DNA of 64,000 nucleotides from positions 558,001 to 622,000 of the forward strand of contig JASISA010000036.1 of assembly GCA_031771865.1 (NCBI GenBank), written 5' to 3'. The notes beneath the pieces are model-generated. The model had not been told where the DNA came from. It did no database searches and saw only the letters and a program-made list of their open reading frames with translations. Origin of the DNA: Nothophaeocryptopus gaeumannii. Its lineage: Eukaryota; Ascomycota; Dothideomycetes; Mycosphaerellales; Mycosphaerellaceae. Positions 19,926 to 31,428 of the stretch are shown in pieces. The position numbers and the translations under genes were made by a program. The stretch's first letter is position 1. Each line of letters begins with the position of its first letter.

Positions 19926-20464
19926 TGTGTGTTATTAGTTTGTTCATACTTGTGAGCCAAGTTCGTGGTCAGAAGAGATGAGTGGAAAGGGCTTGGAGGG
20001 TTTGAAGGATCTCAGGCAGCCGAATTCGTCCCAGACGGCTTGGTATTTGACCCTGCCAGTGTGAACATCAGTAGCAGTCATGAAGATGCTAACATGATAA
20101 TTGTAATGCACTTGCGCGAGAGAACGCGATGCCTCGTCCTTGAATGCTATCATTTTCATCAGGTTACAGGCTTTCGGTATTTATACAAACGCACCTTCCA
20201 GCGCCTTGCCCAACCCAAAGCATGTCATCAGTGGCAATTACCATTTTGACGTCGTTTGTTGTACAGTGTACATTCGTTATCGTCCCTTCCTGTAACCCAT
20301 GCAGATGCTTGAACGCGTTATCATATTTTCAAAGTTTTCTCTCGTTCGAGCCTCAAACGCTGGTCATGGTCTTGATGAGATGTGACTTTCGTCGCCATCT
20401 CTTTGCCTGCCAGAATTTGTGAAATGTCCGAAAGAGTCTGAGTGCTCTACCAACCCGACTCCTC
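19926..20464. other. Gene-free stretch
   Basis: About 540 bp. It holds the promoter side of the 19299-19925 gene and the 3' UTR of the YAG7-like gene. A 71-codon minus-strand frame at 19944-20159 has an ATG but no recognisable content. Confidence 0.45.
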
Positions 20465-22095
20465 CTAAGAAGCGCGTGGAGCAGCACCTTCAACTCCACC
20501 ACGAGGTCCTCCACGGCCCCGACCACGACCTCCTCTGAATTCGCCGCCATCGCCACGGCGGAAGCCACCTCGGTGCTCACCACGGCCTCCACGGAAGTTG
20601 CCTCGACGGCCGCCGCGTCCGCGGAACTCACCATCTCCACCACGACCGCGACCACGGCCACCACGACGACCAGATACCTCATGGAAACCATCATCTGCAG
20701 GGGCTGGAGTATCACCAGGAGCATCTCCCCAGCCATTGGTAGCCGCCGTGGCAGTGTCCGCACCCCATGTGTTCTCCGTCTCGCCTGCAGCCTTGATATC
20801 CCAGCTCTCTCCAGCCTGGTTTCCAGAAGCAGCCTCGTGCGACTGATCCGCCCAGCTCGTGCTCTGAGGCTGCTCAGTAGCGGTCACCGGAGTATCAAAG
20901 GGAGTGTCAACCTCTTCTGGTGCTCTCTGTACAATCTCGTAGCTTTCCTCAAGGCCACCCTTCTCAGCCCCAGCGTCTGCGTCCCATCGCTCGCCCGCCA
21001 AGTTGCCAGATGCGTCTCCGCTCGATACTAAGGCCGTGTTCGTGGGCTCTGGCAGGCTGTCGTTGGCAGCGCCATTCGGGGCTGAAAGCGCTTCCAGTTC
21101 GGTCAAGCCGGCGTTGACGACAGTTGGGTCCGAGGTGGATTCTGCAGGAACTTCACCGCTTGTGGCCTCGGCAACTTGTTCCGCCCACTCCTCCTCGGCT
21201 TGGAAGGGAGCGTGCTCGATCGAAGCCTTCTTGACCTGTGCGTCTGCTTCGTTGTCAGCATTGCGCATTCTCAAAAAGGCAATGTAGCACGTGATAGTCC
21301 CGGCGAGCACGTGCTGCATCAGGCGACAGCAAGATGGCTGTACTTACAGGTAACGGGTAATGTGTTGCCTTCAATGTTGGGCACTTGGTCGTTGGAGCCC
21401 TCGATAATGCTCACGGCGGTGTCCACAGCGTTCTGGTCGCCTCCGTACACCAGCAGCAGGGCACCCTCAAACGCCGCACCCTCGTCAGACCCCGACTCGT
21501 CCTCTGTGATGCGCTTAGCAGCAGCGGCACGAAGGAACTGGGAGAAGGTGAGTAGTTTCTGACGCAGCTCTTTCTGGCTGACTTGGAAAGCTTCCGCCTT
21601 CACCTCCTCCCGTAGCTTTGACGCAGCCTGCTCATGCTGGGCAGCAAGGTCATCTCGCTGCTTGGAGAATTTGACTTGATAGTCCTGATCGAACTTGCGG
21701 TAGTGCTCTGAACGCTCTTCCAAGTCCGCAAGCTGAGCCTGCAGTCCTGGCTTCTTCAAAGCTGCTGCCCGCTGGTCCTGATTGAGCTTACGCTGAGCTA
21801 CCAGATCATCGAGCGACACTCCAGGGTTCTCGGCAATGATCGAGTCGGTCTTGGCCATGGCACTGAGCTTCTTGCTAGTGTTCCGGATCTGCTTCTGCAG
21901 CTCCTTGAGGTATGGGTGCTCGCCAGACGCATCTTCTGCCACGACGGAGTTGTCATGGGAGTTCTGGTCTGGCACTGCTGGAGAAGCACCGTTTGTGCCA
22001 TTTACAGCCGCCTCGGCCTTTGCCTTCTTCTTGCGGGCTGACTTGGACTCGCCAGTGTTGACGGGCACTGGGTTCTCCACAGCGGTGGCAGCCAT
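20465..22095 (-). CDS. YAG7-like protein with C-terminal RGG box
   Basis: Two exons, 22095-21348 and 21243-20465, separated by a 104-nt intron (GTAAGT...CTGAC...AAGCAG), giving 508 aa. The junction reads LPVTYAQVKKASIEHAPFQ. The N-terminal part (SARKKKAKAEAAVNGT) is basic and is followed by coiled-coil helices with PYLKELQKQIRNTSKKLSAM and QVSQKELRQKLLTFSQFLRA. An acidic, Trp-dotted middle follows (repeated GxxWD/SWAD/GWGD-type elements). The last about 65 residues are almost pure Arg/Gly (RGGRGRGRGG...RGGRGEHRGGFRRG), an RGG box that in other proteins binds RNA and is arginine-methylated. The family match is to fungal YAG7-domain proteins, whose role is poorly known; association with translation or RNA is inferred from the RGG tail only. 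Confidence 0.72.
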
Positions 22096-22478
22096 CGTAG
22101 AGTGTGTAGCTGTTATATGTTCGTTTGAGGAAGGGTGCAGTCGTTTCAGACGTCGGCAGTATTGAGCGGTGAGGAAGTGTGAGTGGTGGTGATAGTGAAG
22201 TAGTGGCTGGGAGGATGGGAGTGTTTGGCAAATGCAAACGCGTGAGCAGTGGAACTGAACAGAGCTCTGTTCGTGGAGCACTTGGGCAATTTGAGTAGGG
22301 CATGTTAGCCGACAGAAGCAGCGGCTAGATCCGTAGCCGGACATATCAGCCGCTCCCTATCTGATCAACGGCACCTCCAGACGCCGCCTGTCTTCGAACA
22401 TGACCGAATCAACTTTCACCTCCCACTTTCCAGCATAATTTGGACATTGCGGAGCGGTCGGAGCTATACTACGTCGCC
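22096..22478. promoter_or_regulatory. Shared divergent promoter, YAG7-like / ESS2
   Basis: 383 bp between the two divergent ATGs. No TATA box seen. Contains both 5' leaders. Confidence 0.45.
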
Positions 22479-23945
22479 ATGGCGGCGCCTCAGACACAAG
22501 CGCTCACGAAGCGCAGCTCAGACTCGGCTCTCATGCCACCACCTCCGGCACCCAAGCGACAAAAGCGACCAGCGAAAGTGCTCGATGAAGATGTCTACTC
22601 GGATGCGCTCTCTCACATTATCGCGCGCGACTTCTTTCCAGGGCTCCTCGAGAACGAGGCGCAGAAAGAGTACATGGAGGCTTTGGATAGTAACAACAAG
22701 GACTGGATCCGAGAGGCAGGCAGGAAATTGACTCAAGTTATGACTCCAGGTCCAGAAGGGCGAAGACGCATGGGGACTGGGACGAGGTTCACGGCGAGGA
22801 GAAGTACTGGTCTGGGAGAGACGCCGAGAGGGTATGTTGGAGATACGCCAAGAGGGTTTGTGGGTGAGACCCCCGGTCGTACTCTGGACGGCAATCACTC
22901 TGCGCCTGAAGAGAAGCCAGAAGTCGATGTGAACATGTCCTTGGCAGCCTTCCAGGCGAGATATACGTCCGAGGATAACGAGAGCTTCAATGCGCTTCTC
23001 GACAAGCAAAATGACAAGCGAGCCGCCAAATACACATTCTTCCACACAGGTAACACGATACCGTCAGCACGGCAGATCGCGTATCGAAACCATGAGCAGA
23101 AGTTATTGGATAATGGCGAAAGTACATCCACAGCCCTCATCACGACCAACTCCATGGGCGAGGAGAGGCAGGCTGTTGCACCAGCCCGACCGTCGGAAGG
23201 ATTAGACGCCCGGCCTGCGTCAGTCGAAAGCTTTCGAAACCGGCAGGGCCCGCGGAACCACTTCATGTTTGGACCGGACGGAGTTGAAGATCTCACAATT
23301 ACGCGAGCGCAACATGCAGAGCAAGTATCGAACGCTCCACCTAAGGCCGTAAACTACGGTGGCACTCGCTTTTCGACTGGCAGCGAAGTGGAGAATATAG
23401 CACCGCCTAGTCCCTCAATGAGCGCCATTGATGCCGCGATCGCAGGTAGACCTAAAGCAACAGAATCGGAGCCAGGCTACTCTGGAGCTGAGACACCTCG
23501 CGTTATTGGATATGCCTTCGTGGATGCTGACCCCACGCCGAGCGAATTCGGTGTTCCAGTCACAGATGAAGAGGCCGATGCAGCAGAACAAGAGGCTGCA
23601 AATCAACTTCTTCCAAAGCTAGACGAAGGCGGACCGAACCCGTTCAATATTAAGGAACGCAGCAAGCGTGAGGACATACATGAACGACTGGTCGAGAAGG
23701 CTGATGCCAGTAGAAGAAAAGGCGGACGTCTAGATCAGCTGCGAAACCTAGGTATTACGCCTGGAAGAACACCGACACCCAAGTTTGCGAGCGGTGCGGG
23801 TATCCGCAAAGGTGGCATGACTCCCGCGGCCCAAAGCCTCGCCAATAGACTCGCAACCCCTCGGGGCAACGGTACGATGTTTGGAGCTTCAAAGCCAGAG
23901 CAAGGAAACTGGACGCCCACTCCACGGATCAAACGACAGAGATGA
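22479..23945 (+). CDS. Spliceosome-associated nuclear protein ESS2/DGCR14
   Basis: 488 aa, intronless. The frame opens 13 codons earlier at a TTG; the first ATG is at 22479 (MAAPQTQALTKRSSD). The ES2/DGCR14 family core is clear: VLDEDVYSDALSHIIARDFF, PGLLENEAQKEYMEAL, then SLAAFQARYTSEDNESFN and YTFFHTGNTIPSARQIAYRN. The C-terminus has the expected NPFNIKERSKREDIHERLVEKA-type block split over basic residues, and ends with TPTPRIKRQR. A short repeat GETPRG/GDTPRG/GETPGR sits at about residues 113-133. The family acts in the spliceosome (late C complex) and fission yeast Bis1; a splicing role is inferred. Its promoter is shared with the YAG7-like gene. Confidence 0.9.
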   Translation: MAAPQTQALTKRSSDSALMPPPPAPKRQKRPAKVLDEDVYSDALSHIIARDFFPGLLENEAQKEYMEALDSNNKDWIREAGRKLTQVMTPGPEGRRRMGTGTRFTARRSTGLGETPRGYVGDTPRGFVGETPGRTLDGNHSAPEEKPEVDVNMSLAAFQARYTSEDNESFNALLDKQNDKRAAKYTFFHTGNTIPSARQIAYRNHEQKLLDNGESTSTALITTNSMGEERQAVAPARPSEGLDARPASVESFRNRQGPRNHFMFGPDGVEDLTITRAQHAEQVSNAPPKAVNYGGTRFSTGSEVENIAPPSPSMSAIDAAIAGRPKATESEPGYSGAETPRVIGYAFVDADPTPSEFGVPVTDEEADAAEQEAANQLLPKLDEGGPNPFNIKERSKREDIHERLVEKADASRRKGGRLDQLRNLGITPGRTPTPKFASGAGIRKGGMTPAAQSLANRLATPRGNGTMFGASKPEQGNWTPTPRIKRQR

Positions 23946-25354
23946 ATATGCAGACGCAGCTCTGGAGATGCCTTCAAGCACGAGAGATACGAGATGGATC
24001 ATGATGACCGAGCATAGGTTCCCCGCGGAGCAACGTGGCGAGCTGTCTGAAGCTGTCTACCACCAGCTTCACGAGCCCCAACACACGAGCAGGCAAGTTC
24101 ATCTCAACTATCTCATCAAGAAAAACATTTTCGCTGTGCAAGTTCACCGAGCTCTACAATCGCATGCTCTTCTTGCGCTGTTCGCGAGCGGGTTGCTCGT
24201 GCTGCTGAGATGTAGGGGTGCGGAGTGGATGGCACTCCCGAGCGTGGTGCTACCTCGCACTTCCTGAACGAGGGCCTCTACAGCATCGCAACAACGGGAG
24301 CTGCATGGGATCTGTCTCAGGGTGTCATAGTCTTCGGCGGTGACCCGGCAAACGGTACCTGGCTGATGCACAGAGCTTGTCGGCCACGCGAGTGGATCCC
24401 GGGGAGTGGCTTGCCAGGCGGTTGCGGAGATCTATGTCGTGCATAAGCGCACGACCTGCAAGGTACCGCTTCCTCTGGAACAATGATACATCGAAACGAA
24501 GCTACGACCGGATGAGAAAAACAGCAGATGGAGATCAGATGGATTTTGGGATGGTCGGACGATGTGTCTTGTCTCTTTGGCGATGGCGAAGGTACAGGTA
24601 CGAGGTGCGGCGGGAACTCGGCCAAGGTCTGTTGGAGCGAGCCATCTGACGCCCAACCCTGGTGCCCTTGACACTAGCTCGATCTATAGATATCACTTGA
24701 ACTATACCACACCCGATCCTCTTTGATCTCAAGTTGTTTCCATTGTCTCTCTCATATTCCCTTCCTTCATTTCACAGGCTGCCGCAGCTGATCGGTGTCA
24801 CGTGATTAGACGGCTGGGAGAGGATTCTGTTACAATCTCCGCTGCGAGTATCTCTATCTGACAGATATTCGAGCGCAGCCATAATCACCGTGAAGACACC
24901 GCGTCTTCGTACCCAGACATAATCTTGTCGCGTCTGTCCCTGGGTCGTTCGACTGGTGGTGTGATCGTGCCGCAAAAGCGGAGACCTTGCGCTTAAACGA
25001 TAAGCTGGCTTCGTGGAACCTTGGCTGCAAGCCTTGAATGTTGCTCGTCGTCACTGTTCTTTGAACCTGCACAACCAGCACAATCGCACTGAGTCTCGAC
25101 GGCGCTTGCTTATTCCACTACTTGCCCACTTCTTCTATTTTGATCGTATTTGCTGTGCAGGGCGCACTGCTCGAAAGTGCGTCCCCCGATTCGCGGCCCG
25201 CCGGAATCGGAACTCCAGAAACCTCTGGGACGCACCCAACCTTGCACCTCAGGTCGAGTCGCGACCGCGCTTCGTCCACAACAGGAGCAAGCACAGAAAC
25301 CCACCACCGCGCTTCCACCTTGGAAGCGGCGGGCTACGACGAGTGTTTCCGATA
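23946..25354. other. Long gene-free stretch and leader of KDM4-like gene
   Basis: 1.4 kb with only short, unsupported open frames on both strands. The last about 350 bp before the ATG at 25355 remain open in frame but carry no ATG, and probably form the 5' leader. A separate noncoding transcript is possible but nothing in the sequence demands one. Confidence 0.5.
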
Positions 25355-28300
25355 ATGGCCTCCACCACCGCCCTTTCGCCCGAACCGCACGATGTCAAAC
25401 CTTCCACCGAGCGCGTCGACAAGCCCGCTGCCGCACTGACGCCGCCGACGAGCGAGGAAATGAACCACGACCCTAAGAAGGACGGCGAAGAGTCAGAATT
25501 GAGTGATTTGGAGTTGGACGACGATGAAGATGAGGAGATCTTCCCAGATCACTTCTGGGACGGCGAGAATGGCGGAAAGATACCTGTCTTCAAGCCGACC
25601 ATGGATCAATTCCGTGACTTCCAGAAGTTCATCGACAAGATTGACAAGTATGGCATGAAGTCTGGTATTGTAAAGGTGATACCTCCACATGAATGGTATG
25701 TTGGAATCGCTGTGTACACTAGTGCGAGACAATGCGAACGCTAACTCGGCTGCAGGCGCGAATCGCTTCCGGCTTTGGATGAGTATGTGAAGAGAATCAA
25801 GATCAAGAACCCAATTACACAGGAATTCAACGGTCAATTCGGCACATACACACAACAAAATGTCGAGAAGCAGCGGTCCTACAACCTCCCGGAATGGAAA
25901 GCCTTGACCGAAGAGACCCAACATCAGCCTCCGGCGAAACGTGGAGAGCGAAGGAGAGGTCAGAAGGAAGTTGTGCGCGGAGGTGGCAGCGTGCGCGGAC
26001 GCGCTTCTGTCAATGCTGCGGCAGAAAATGAAGAGGGCACGCCGAGGCCAAAGAGGAAGCCTGGTCGACCTCGGCGCAATCCGCTTCCTACCGAAGAACC
26101 AGAGTCCGACGATGAGTCCAGAGCCGGCACTCCAGCTCCTGCAGAGCCACCGGCAAAGAAACCCAGAGCCCGTGCTACGAAGAAGGGCGCTGGCGGTGCC
26201 GGGCAGGCCAAGTCAGTCACTTCTCGCAGACTAAACAACACGGCGGAGTCGGCCGACCACATCGACGAGAAGGCCTTCAAGAACTTCAACTACCGGCTGG
26301 AAGACACCGATGAGTTCACGGCAGAGCGATGCGCTGAGCTTGAGACTCTGTACTGGAAGACCATGAGCTTCAACCAACCCATGTATGCTGCCGATATGCC
26401 CGGATCCTTGTTCGACGATACTGTTACCAGCTGGAATGTAGCGCACTTACCCAATCTGCTCGATGTTCTTGGAACCAAGGTCCCTGGTGTCAACACTGCC
26501 TACCTTTACATGGGCATGTGGAAGGCCACATTCGCGTGGCACTTGGAGGATGTTGATCTCTACAGCATCAACTACATCCATTTTGGTGCACCAAAGCAAT
26601 GGTACAGCATCTCGCAAGAGGACGCACGAAAGTTTGAGCGAGCTATGAAGCAAGCTTGGCCTGTGGACTCCAAGAACTGCGATCAATTCCTCCGCCACAA
26701 GACGTACTTGATCTCTCCCGATGTGCTGCAGAAGCAGTATGGCGTTAAGGTCAACAAGCTCGTCCACTACGAAGGCGAGTTCGTCATCACATACCCATAT
26801 GGCTACCACTCTGGTTACAACATAGGCTACAACTGTGCAGAGTCCGTCAACTTCGCCACTGACAACTGGCTGGAGTACGGTCGGATCGCCAAGAAGTGCA
26901 ACTGCGAGTCGGACAACGTATGGGTTGACGTGAGCGAGATCGAACGCAAACTTCGTGGCGAACCGACACCTGAATACTACGAAGAAACAGACAGCGAAGG
27001 CGAACTTGAAGAAGAAGACAGCAAGCTGCCCACACCTACCGCCAGCGTCAAAGGCAAAGGCGCCTCGAAGAAGCGCAAGCGAGAGTCCAAGAAGGAAGAG
27101 CCAAAGAAGAAGAAAAAGATTCGTATCAGGATCAGAATACCTTCGAAGGAGCCATGCTGCATGTGCCCGAATGAGAATCCTTGGGAAGAGCTTCTCCCCA
27201 CGGACAACGGCAAGAAGGCCCATCGTTCGTGCGCGTCCTATACACCGGAGACTTATGTGGTCAACGAAGATGGCAAGGATACGGTATGCGGCGTTGCCAA
27301 CATCGACAAGGCCCGTCTGGAACTCAAGTGCAACTTTTGCCGCTCAAAGAAGGGCGCTTGCTTCCAGTGCTCGGCGAAGAAGTGCACTCGCGCGTTCCAC
27401 GCTACCTGCGCGGTTGCAGCCGGTGTGCTTGTTGACAGTGGTCTGGTACCGACGTTCGATCAAGATGGCACGGAGTACTACGAGGAAGGCTTCGACTTCC
27501 GATGCCGATATCATAGACCGAAATTCCCCAAGGTAGTCGACCACGAAGCGTTCGAGAACAACAAGCTTGTTTATGACTTCGCCAGGAAGCTTCAGCCCAA
27601 GGATACTGTGCAGGCGCAGTATACTCGCGATGACATCTTTGGCGGTCTTGTCGTCGAGAACCGACCTAGCGAGCAAACACTTGTTGTGGATGTACTACCT
27701 CACGGCGACAGAATTGAGGTTGAGTACAAGTTCGTGGCTGTCCTGGATCCTGACGACTCTGTGCGACCGAAGCCTTCTGCCTTGGCGAAGCCGATGCCAG
27801 CGGACAAGAACGTCAACAAAAATAAGTTCTCTTTGTCAAATCGGCAAGATGGTGTCCCAAGCCAGGATGACCTTTTCAATACTGACGCTGCCTACAAGTG
27901 GAGTGAGTTCTACAACTACCACACGCCACCGCCTGGGTTCCTCACTGTCCTGTTCAAGGCGCCGCAGAAGCTCAAGATCGACGTCAATGCTGCTGACACC
28001 CTCTATTACTACCTACCCGAGGTGTCTACTGATGCCAAGGTCTTCTTCACGGACAAGCCTGGCAGCAAAGAAGTCGCGCCGAAGGGCAACTTTATGGATC
28101 GCGTGCAGCCGAAGTCGAATTACAACTACGGTACCACCAAGCAAGCCATCGCACCAGCTCAGCCAATATGGCGCAATCAGCCTGTGCCCAATGCCGCAGC
28201 TGGCGCTCCTCGTAACAACGACAAGCCTTATGTCTACAAGCCGAAAGAGCCTGCGAAGCCTAACGTCCTTTGCGCTGTCGACCATCAAGCTCTTGCCAAT

Positions 28301-29527
28301 CAGCGCAACTTTATGGCAGACGGTGGGCGACGTTCATCGTCCCATTTTAGCCAGCAAACACCTCCGCTGCAGCAACAGCCGCAGATGCTACAATACAACT
28401 ACCAAGGACCCGATGTCTCGCGACACTCCACGCCTCTTCGGTCATTCCCGTCTGACCAGTATTATTCGTCAAAGACGTTGCCAGCTGCATATCAAGGCGA
28501 GTATTCCAGATTCAGACGCGAGTCGCAAGGCGCGCAGACCTTGCAGCGGCCTAACTTTGAGCCAGCCGGCTACGTTCCGAACTACCAGTCGGTCTCCCAA
28601 CAGAAGAATATGCTCAAGCAAGGGCCGCCATCCGCGTCGCCACTCCCGCCGAACCCATACGCCGCGGCAGCGACCAGTCGCCCATCGTCATCGGCACTCA
28701 GCCATCACTCGCCAGTGGCGGCCCCCTTGACGCCGGCAACAACGTCGTCTTCGAAGTCTGATGGAACGACAAACGATCCAGAGTATTTGAAAGACTTGCA
28801 AAAGTACCCATATCTGCTCAACAGCTTCTGTCGACGGCCAAAGAACTACGAATCGCCTTACGCAATTGCAGGCGGCTATACACCAGGGTGGAACCCATCC
28901 GAGCTTCAGAAGCAGGGCGAGCCGGAGAGGAGACCAATCTCGCACCATACACCGAGCAACTCTATCTCGAGCGACCTGGCTCACCGTCCAAGCACACAGT
29001 GGACGCCGCCCTCCCAAGTATGGGATCAATCTGGCATGAGGCAGCAGACGCCGCCGGTATCCGAGCATCGGCCTGTGTATCAACCAGCTCCACCACCTCA
29101 GCAGCGGTACGTGTCTGTCCAGCACTCGACGCCTCAGGATTTCCAACGACAAATTCAAGGTCTGCCTAGCACAGCAAGCCGTGACGGGGCTCAAGCGCGA
29201 GCTTTGAGGGAGCAAGGCTACATGAGCTATCCTGGCTACGGGCCTTACCAGCGCACCAGTTTCGGTGCATACGAACCGGTGAAGATGTGGAACAGCCCAC
29301 AAGCGCCGACGCCTAGTCCACTCTCCGACCACCAGCACGCGCCTGGATATGGACGGGGCCATACACCAACGAATATGCAGGGTCCTTGGAGTTCACTGCC
29401 TCGGCCTGAGATGCCTAACCCGCTGAACCAGAACGCAATGCGACCTCAGCCGCCAGGAGCACCAGGAGGAGGATACGGGCCGATGCTGCCACAGATGGGT
29501 GGCCATGAGACATGGAGGTACAACTGA
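25355..29527 (+). CDS. JmjN-JmjC-PHD histone lysine demethylase, KDM4/JMJD2 family
   Basis: Two exons, 25355-25695 and 25756-29527, with a 60-nt intron (GTATGT...CTAAC...CTGCAG), giving 1370 aa. JmjN lies at about residues 74-115 (IPVFKPTMDQFRDFQKFI...YGMKSGIVKVIPP). JmjC follows, with the Fe(II) triad H-x-E...H visible as WHLED (about residues 375-377) and YHSGYN (about 464). An extended PHD-type zinc module is at about 580-699 (CCMCPNENPWEE, CNFCRSKKGACFQC, FHATCAVAAG, CRYHRP). A Lys-rich linker and a long Gln/Pro-rich C-terminus complete it. Animal KDM4 proteins and fungal KdmA remove H3K9me3/H3K36me3 methyl marks; yeast Rph1 is a relative but has C2H2 fingers that I do not see here. Nuclear location and demethylation are inferred. 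An AT-hook-like KRKPGRPRR element is at about residues 208-216. Confidence 0.93.
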
Positions 29528-29906
29528 GATGCCCAAACTAAGCTTCTCGACGGATATTGTGTGATACACGGATTATGGGAGGAACGGTCAGCTCCACCGC
29601 CGGAAGAGAGAGCGGATGATGTTGCAGGACCTTATGATGGCACCAGTCCTTTCTTTGGACTTTTGTAGTTTTACAATACGCCTTGGTGCGCTCAAGTTCA
29701 CTACTCCAGATAGCTCAGAAAGAGATGAGAGGAATCGCAAGTAATGACAAGAGATGAATGTACCTCAAGCGTCACGTGATCAATCGCTCTGAATGGATAA
29801 CGGTGTAGTGTACAGGGTAAGGAGCAGCTGCTTCGCCAAATTAGACCAAATTTGTCGTTGCGAATGTGATTGCTGCGATCTTGAACGTCAAATTTGAAGT
29901 GTCCTG
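29528..29906. other. 3' flank of demethylase gene, up to transposon
   Basis: About 380 bp with no gene, ending at the TA target site of the Tc1/mariner insertion. Confidence 0.5.
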
Positions 29907-29908
29907 TA

Positions 29909-29934
29909 CAGTGAGGTCGCAAAAGTCTGTCACA
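29909..29934 (+). repeat. Left terminal inverted repeat of the Tc1/mariner element
   Basis: 26 bp beginning CAGTGAGG; its inner 18 bp (29917-29934, TCGCAAAAGTCTGTCACA) are repeated exactly, inverted, at the right end. A TA dinucleotide precedes it. Confidence 0.9.
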
Positions 29935-29998
29935 TGATGTCATAAAAACGCGAACTTTCGACGCGTCGCTTTTTAGTCACTCTTGCAAATACTACAAC

Positions 29999-31093
29999 AT
30001 GAACACTCTACGTACTCCTCTAAGGCCTATATCTAGCAATCATGTTCCCAATGCCGAGTTCAGTCCCTAGCGTAGAGCTTAGATGTATAGGATAGCGCGT
30101 GTAGGCGTGCCAGTGTCCGAAATCGCGAGGTCTGAAAACGCGCTCCCTAACTCAGTATACAAGGCGATTAAGAACGTCGAGAACAACGGTACCACGGTCT
30201 CCAAACATAGGACAGGTCGTCCAAAGAAGCTCGATAAGCGTACGGAACGAAGGCTGATTAATATAGTTCGAAGGAACCCTAAGATCACGTATACCGACCT
30301 AAAGAAGGACATAGGTATCGATATATCCAACGACACTATACGCCGCGTCCTCGACGTATATAACATCCGCAATTGGAAGGCTGCGCGTAGGCCTAAGCTC
30401 AAGCCTAAACATGTTACCCTCCGGCTCGCATTCGCGCAGAAATACCTCCATTTAACGGCCTAGGACTAGCTCCGTTTCATCTTCTCGGACGAGTGTTCTG
30501 TCGAGCGTAGTAGCGGCAAGTAGAGTTAGTGGGTATTCCGTACGCCGTGTTAGAAATAGGATAAAGAGATGATACAAACATACCTAAAGGGGAGAGGGAT
30601 ATCCGTAATAGTATACGCCGTAATTGGAGGCGACGGCGACAAGAGTGAGATAGTAGTTATAAAGCGTGATCCGGAGGCAAAGAAGAATAGCTATTCATCC
30701 AATTTATACATCGCTATACTCGAGGAGGGCCTCCTACTATGGATCGAAGACGACAGCGTCTTTATGCAAGACAACGCGCCTATCCATACAGCAAAGAAAG
30801 TAAATGCGTAGTTCCTACGTATAGGTATCGATATACTCAAAGACTAGCCTCCATATAGCCCGGATCTTAATCTAATCGAGCATCTTTAGTTCCTTCTAAA
30901 GGGCGCAGTTTACGAGGTTTCGCCGCATTTCGACGATATTACAAACCCTGATAGGCAACGCGAGGAACTAGAACGTGTTTTGCCTAAAGCTTAGTCTCAA
31001 ATACCGACAGTACGAGTACGTGCAGTATTAGAGTTAATGCCACGAAGAATGCAGGCTGTAGTTAACGCAGAGGGTTGGCACACGAAATACTAA
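29999..31093 (+). pseudogene. Tc1/mariner transposase, 12 in-frame TAG codons
   Basis: One frame of 364 codons from the ATG at 29999 to TAA at 31091-31093. The N-terminal helix-turn-helix part (VPVSEIARSENALPNSVYKA) is followed by a GRPKKL AT-hook-like motif and a second HTH (ITYTDLKKDIGIDISNDTIR). The DDE catalytic core is visible: IFSDECSVE (first D), VFMQDNAPIHTAKK (second D), then PPYSPDLNLIEHL (E). I count 35 residues between the second D and the E, so DD35E rather than the classic DD34E of Tc1. Two stops precede the first HTH, six lie in or next to the first catalytic block, and four are further on. No restored sequence is proposed. It cannot be expressed as a full protein. Confidence 0.88.
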
Positions 31094-31243
31094 GGCAATA
31101 GCGACAAACCGAATAGACAGAACTCAAGGATAGATACTACGCTAATTACTCCGAAAGTTTGAAGATATAGCGACAATAGCTAGTTGAGAAATATCAAAAA
31201 GAATGACTGCTATTCAATGTTGAAAATCCATGCTAAGCCGGCT

Positions 31244-31269
31244 TGTGACAGACTTTTGCGATAGTACTG
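31244..31269 (-). repeat. Right terminal inverted repeat of the Tc1/mariner element
   Basis: Inverted copy of the left end: 22 of 26 positions match, the four mismatches forming one block at positions 5-8. It is followed by TA. Confidence 0.9.
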
Positions 31270-31428
31270 TAAGTCAGTGGCCACATCTCAGGCATCCCGG
31301 TTCAGGGTCTTAAGGTCTCTGCCGAGCATCCCGCGCGCGGCAGTGCTGGTCGTGTACGACACAGCTGATTACGCTGCTCCGACCTTTCGTCCCTTTGCGC
31401 CGATGCACTTTCTCCAACGATAGCGACC

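Larger units (their letters stand above)
29909..31269 (+). mobile_element. Tc1/mariner-family DNA transposon, complete but RIP-inactivated
   Basis: 1361 bp, starting CAGT and ending ACTG, flanked by TA at 29907-29908 and 31270-31271, as expected for a Tc1/mariner TA target duplication. The 26-bp terminal inverted repeats match at 22 of 26 positions; the inner 18 bp are identical. Between them lies one transposase frame (29999-31093) whose only damage is twelve in-frame TAG codons; there is no frameshift. TAG in place of CAG or TGG is what C-to-T mutation at CpA, the RIP preference, produces. It sits between the demethylase gene and the CDC50 gene and interrupts neither. Confidence 0.9.

Noticed and set aside
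19944..20159. 71-codon minus-strand frame with ATG
   Set aside because: No recognisable family or splice context; kept only as an intergenic note.
26447..27223. 258-codon frame antisense to the demethylase
   Set aside because: Shadow of the JmjC coding frame; codon bias belongs to the other strand.
27567..28730. 387-codon plus-strand frame in another phase of the demethylase gene
   Set aside because: Lies wholly inside the coding exon in the wrong phase; Ser/Arg-rich random look.
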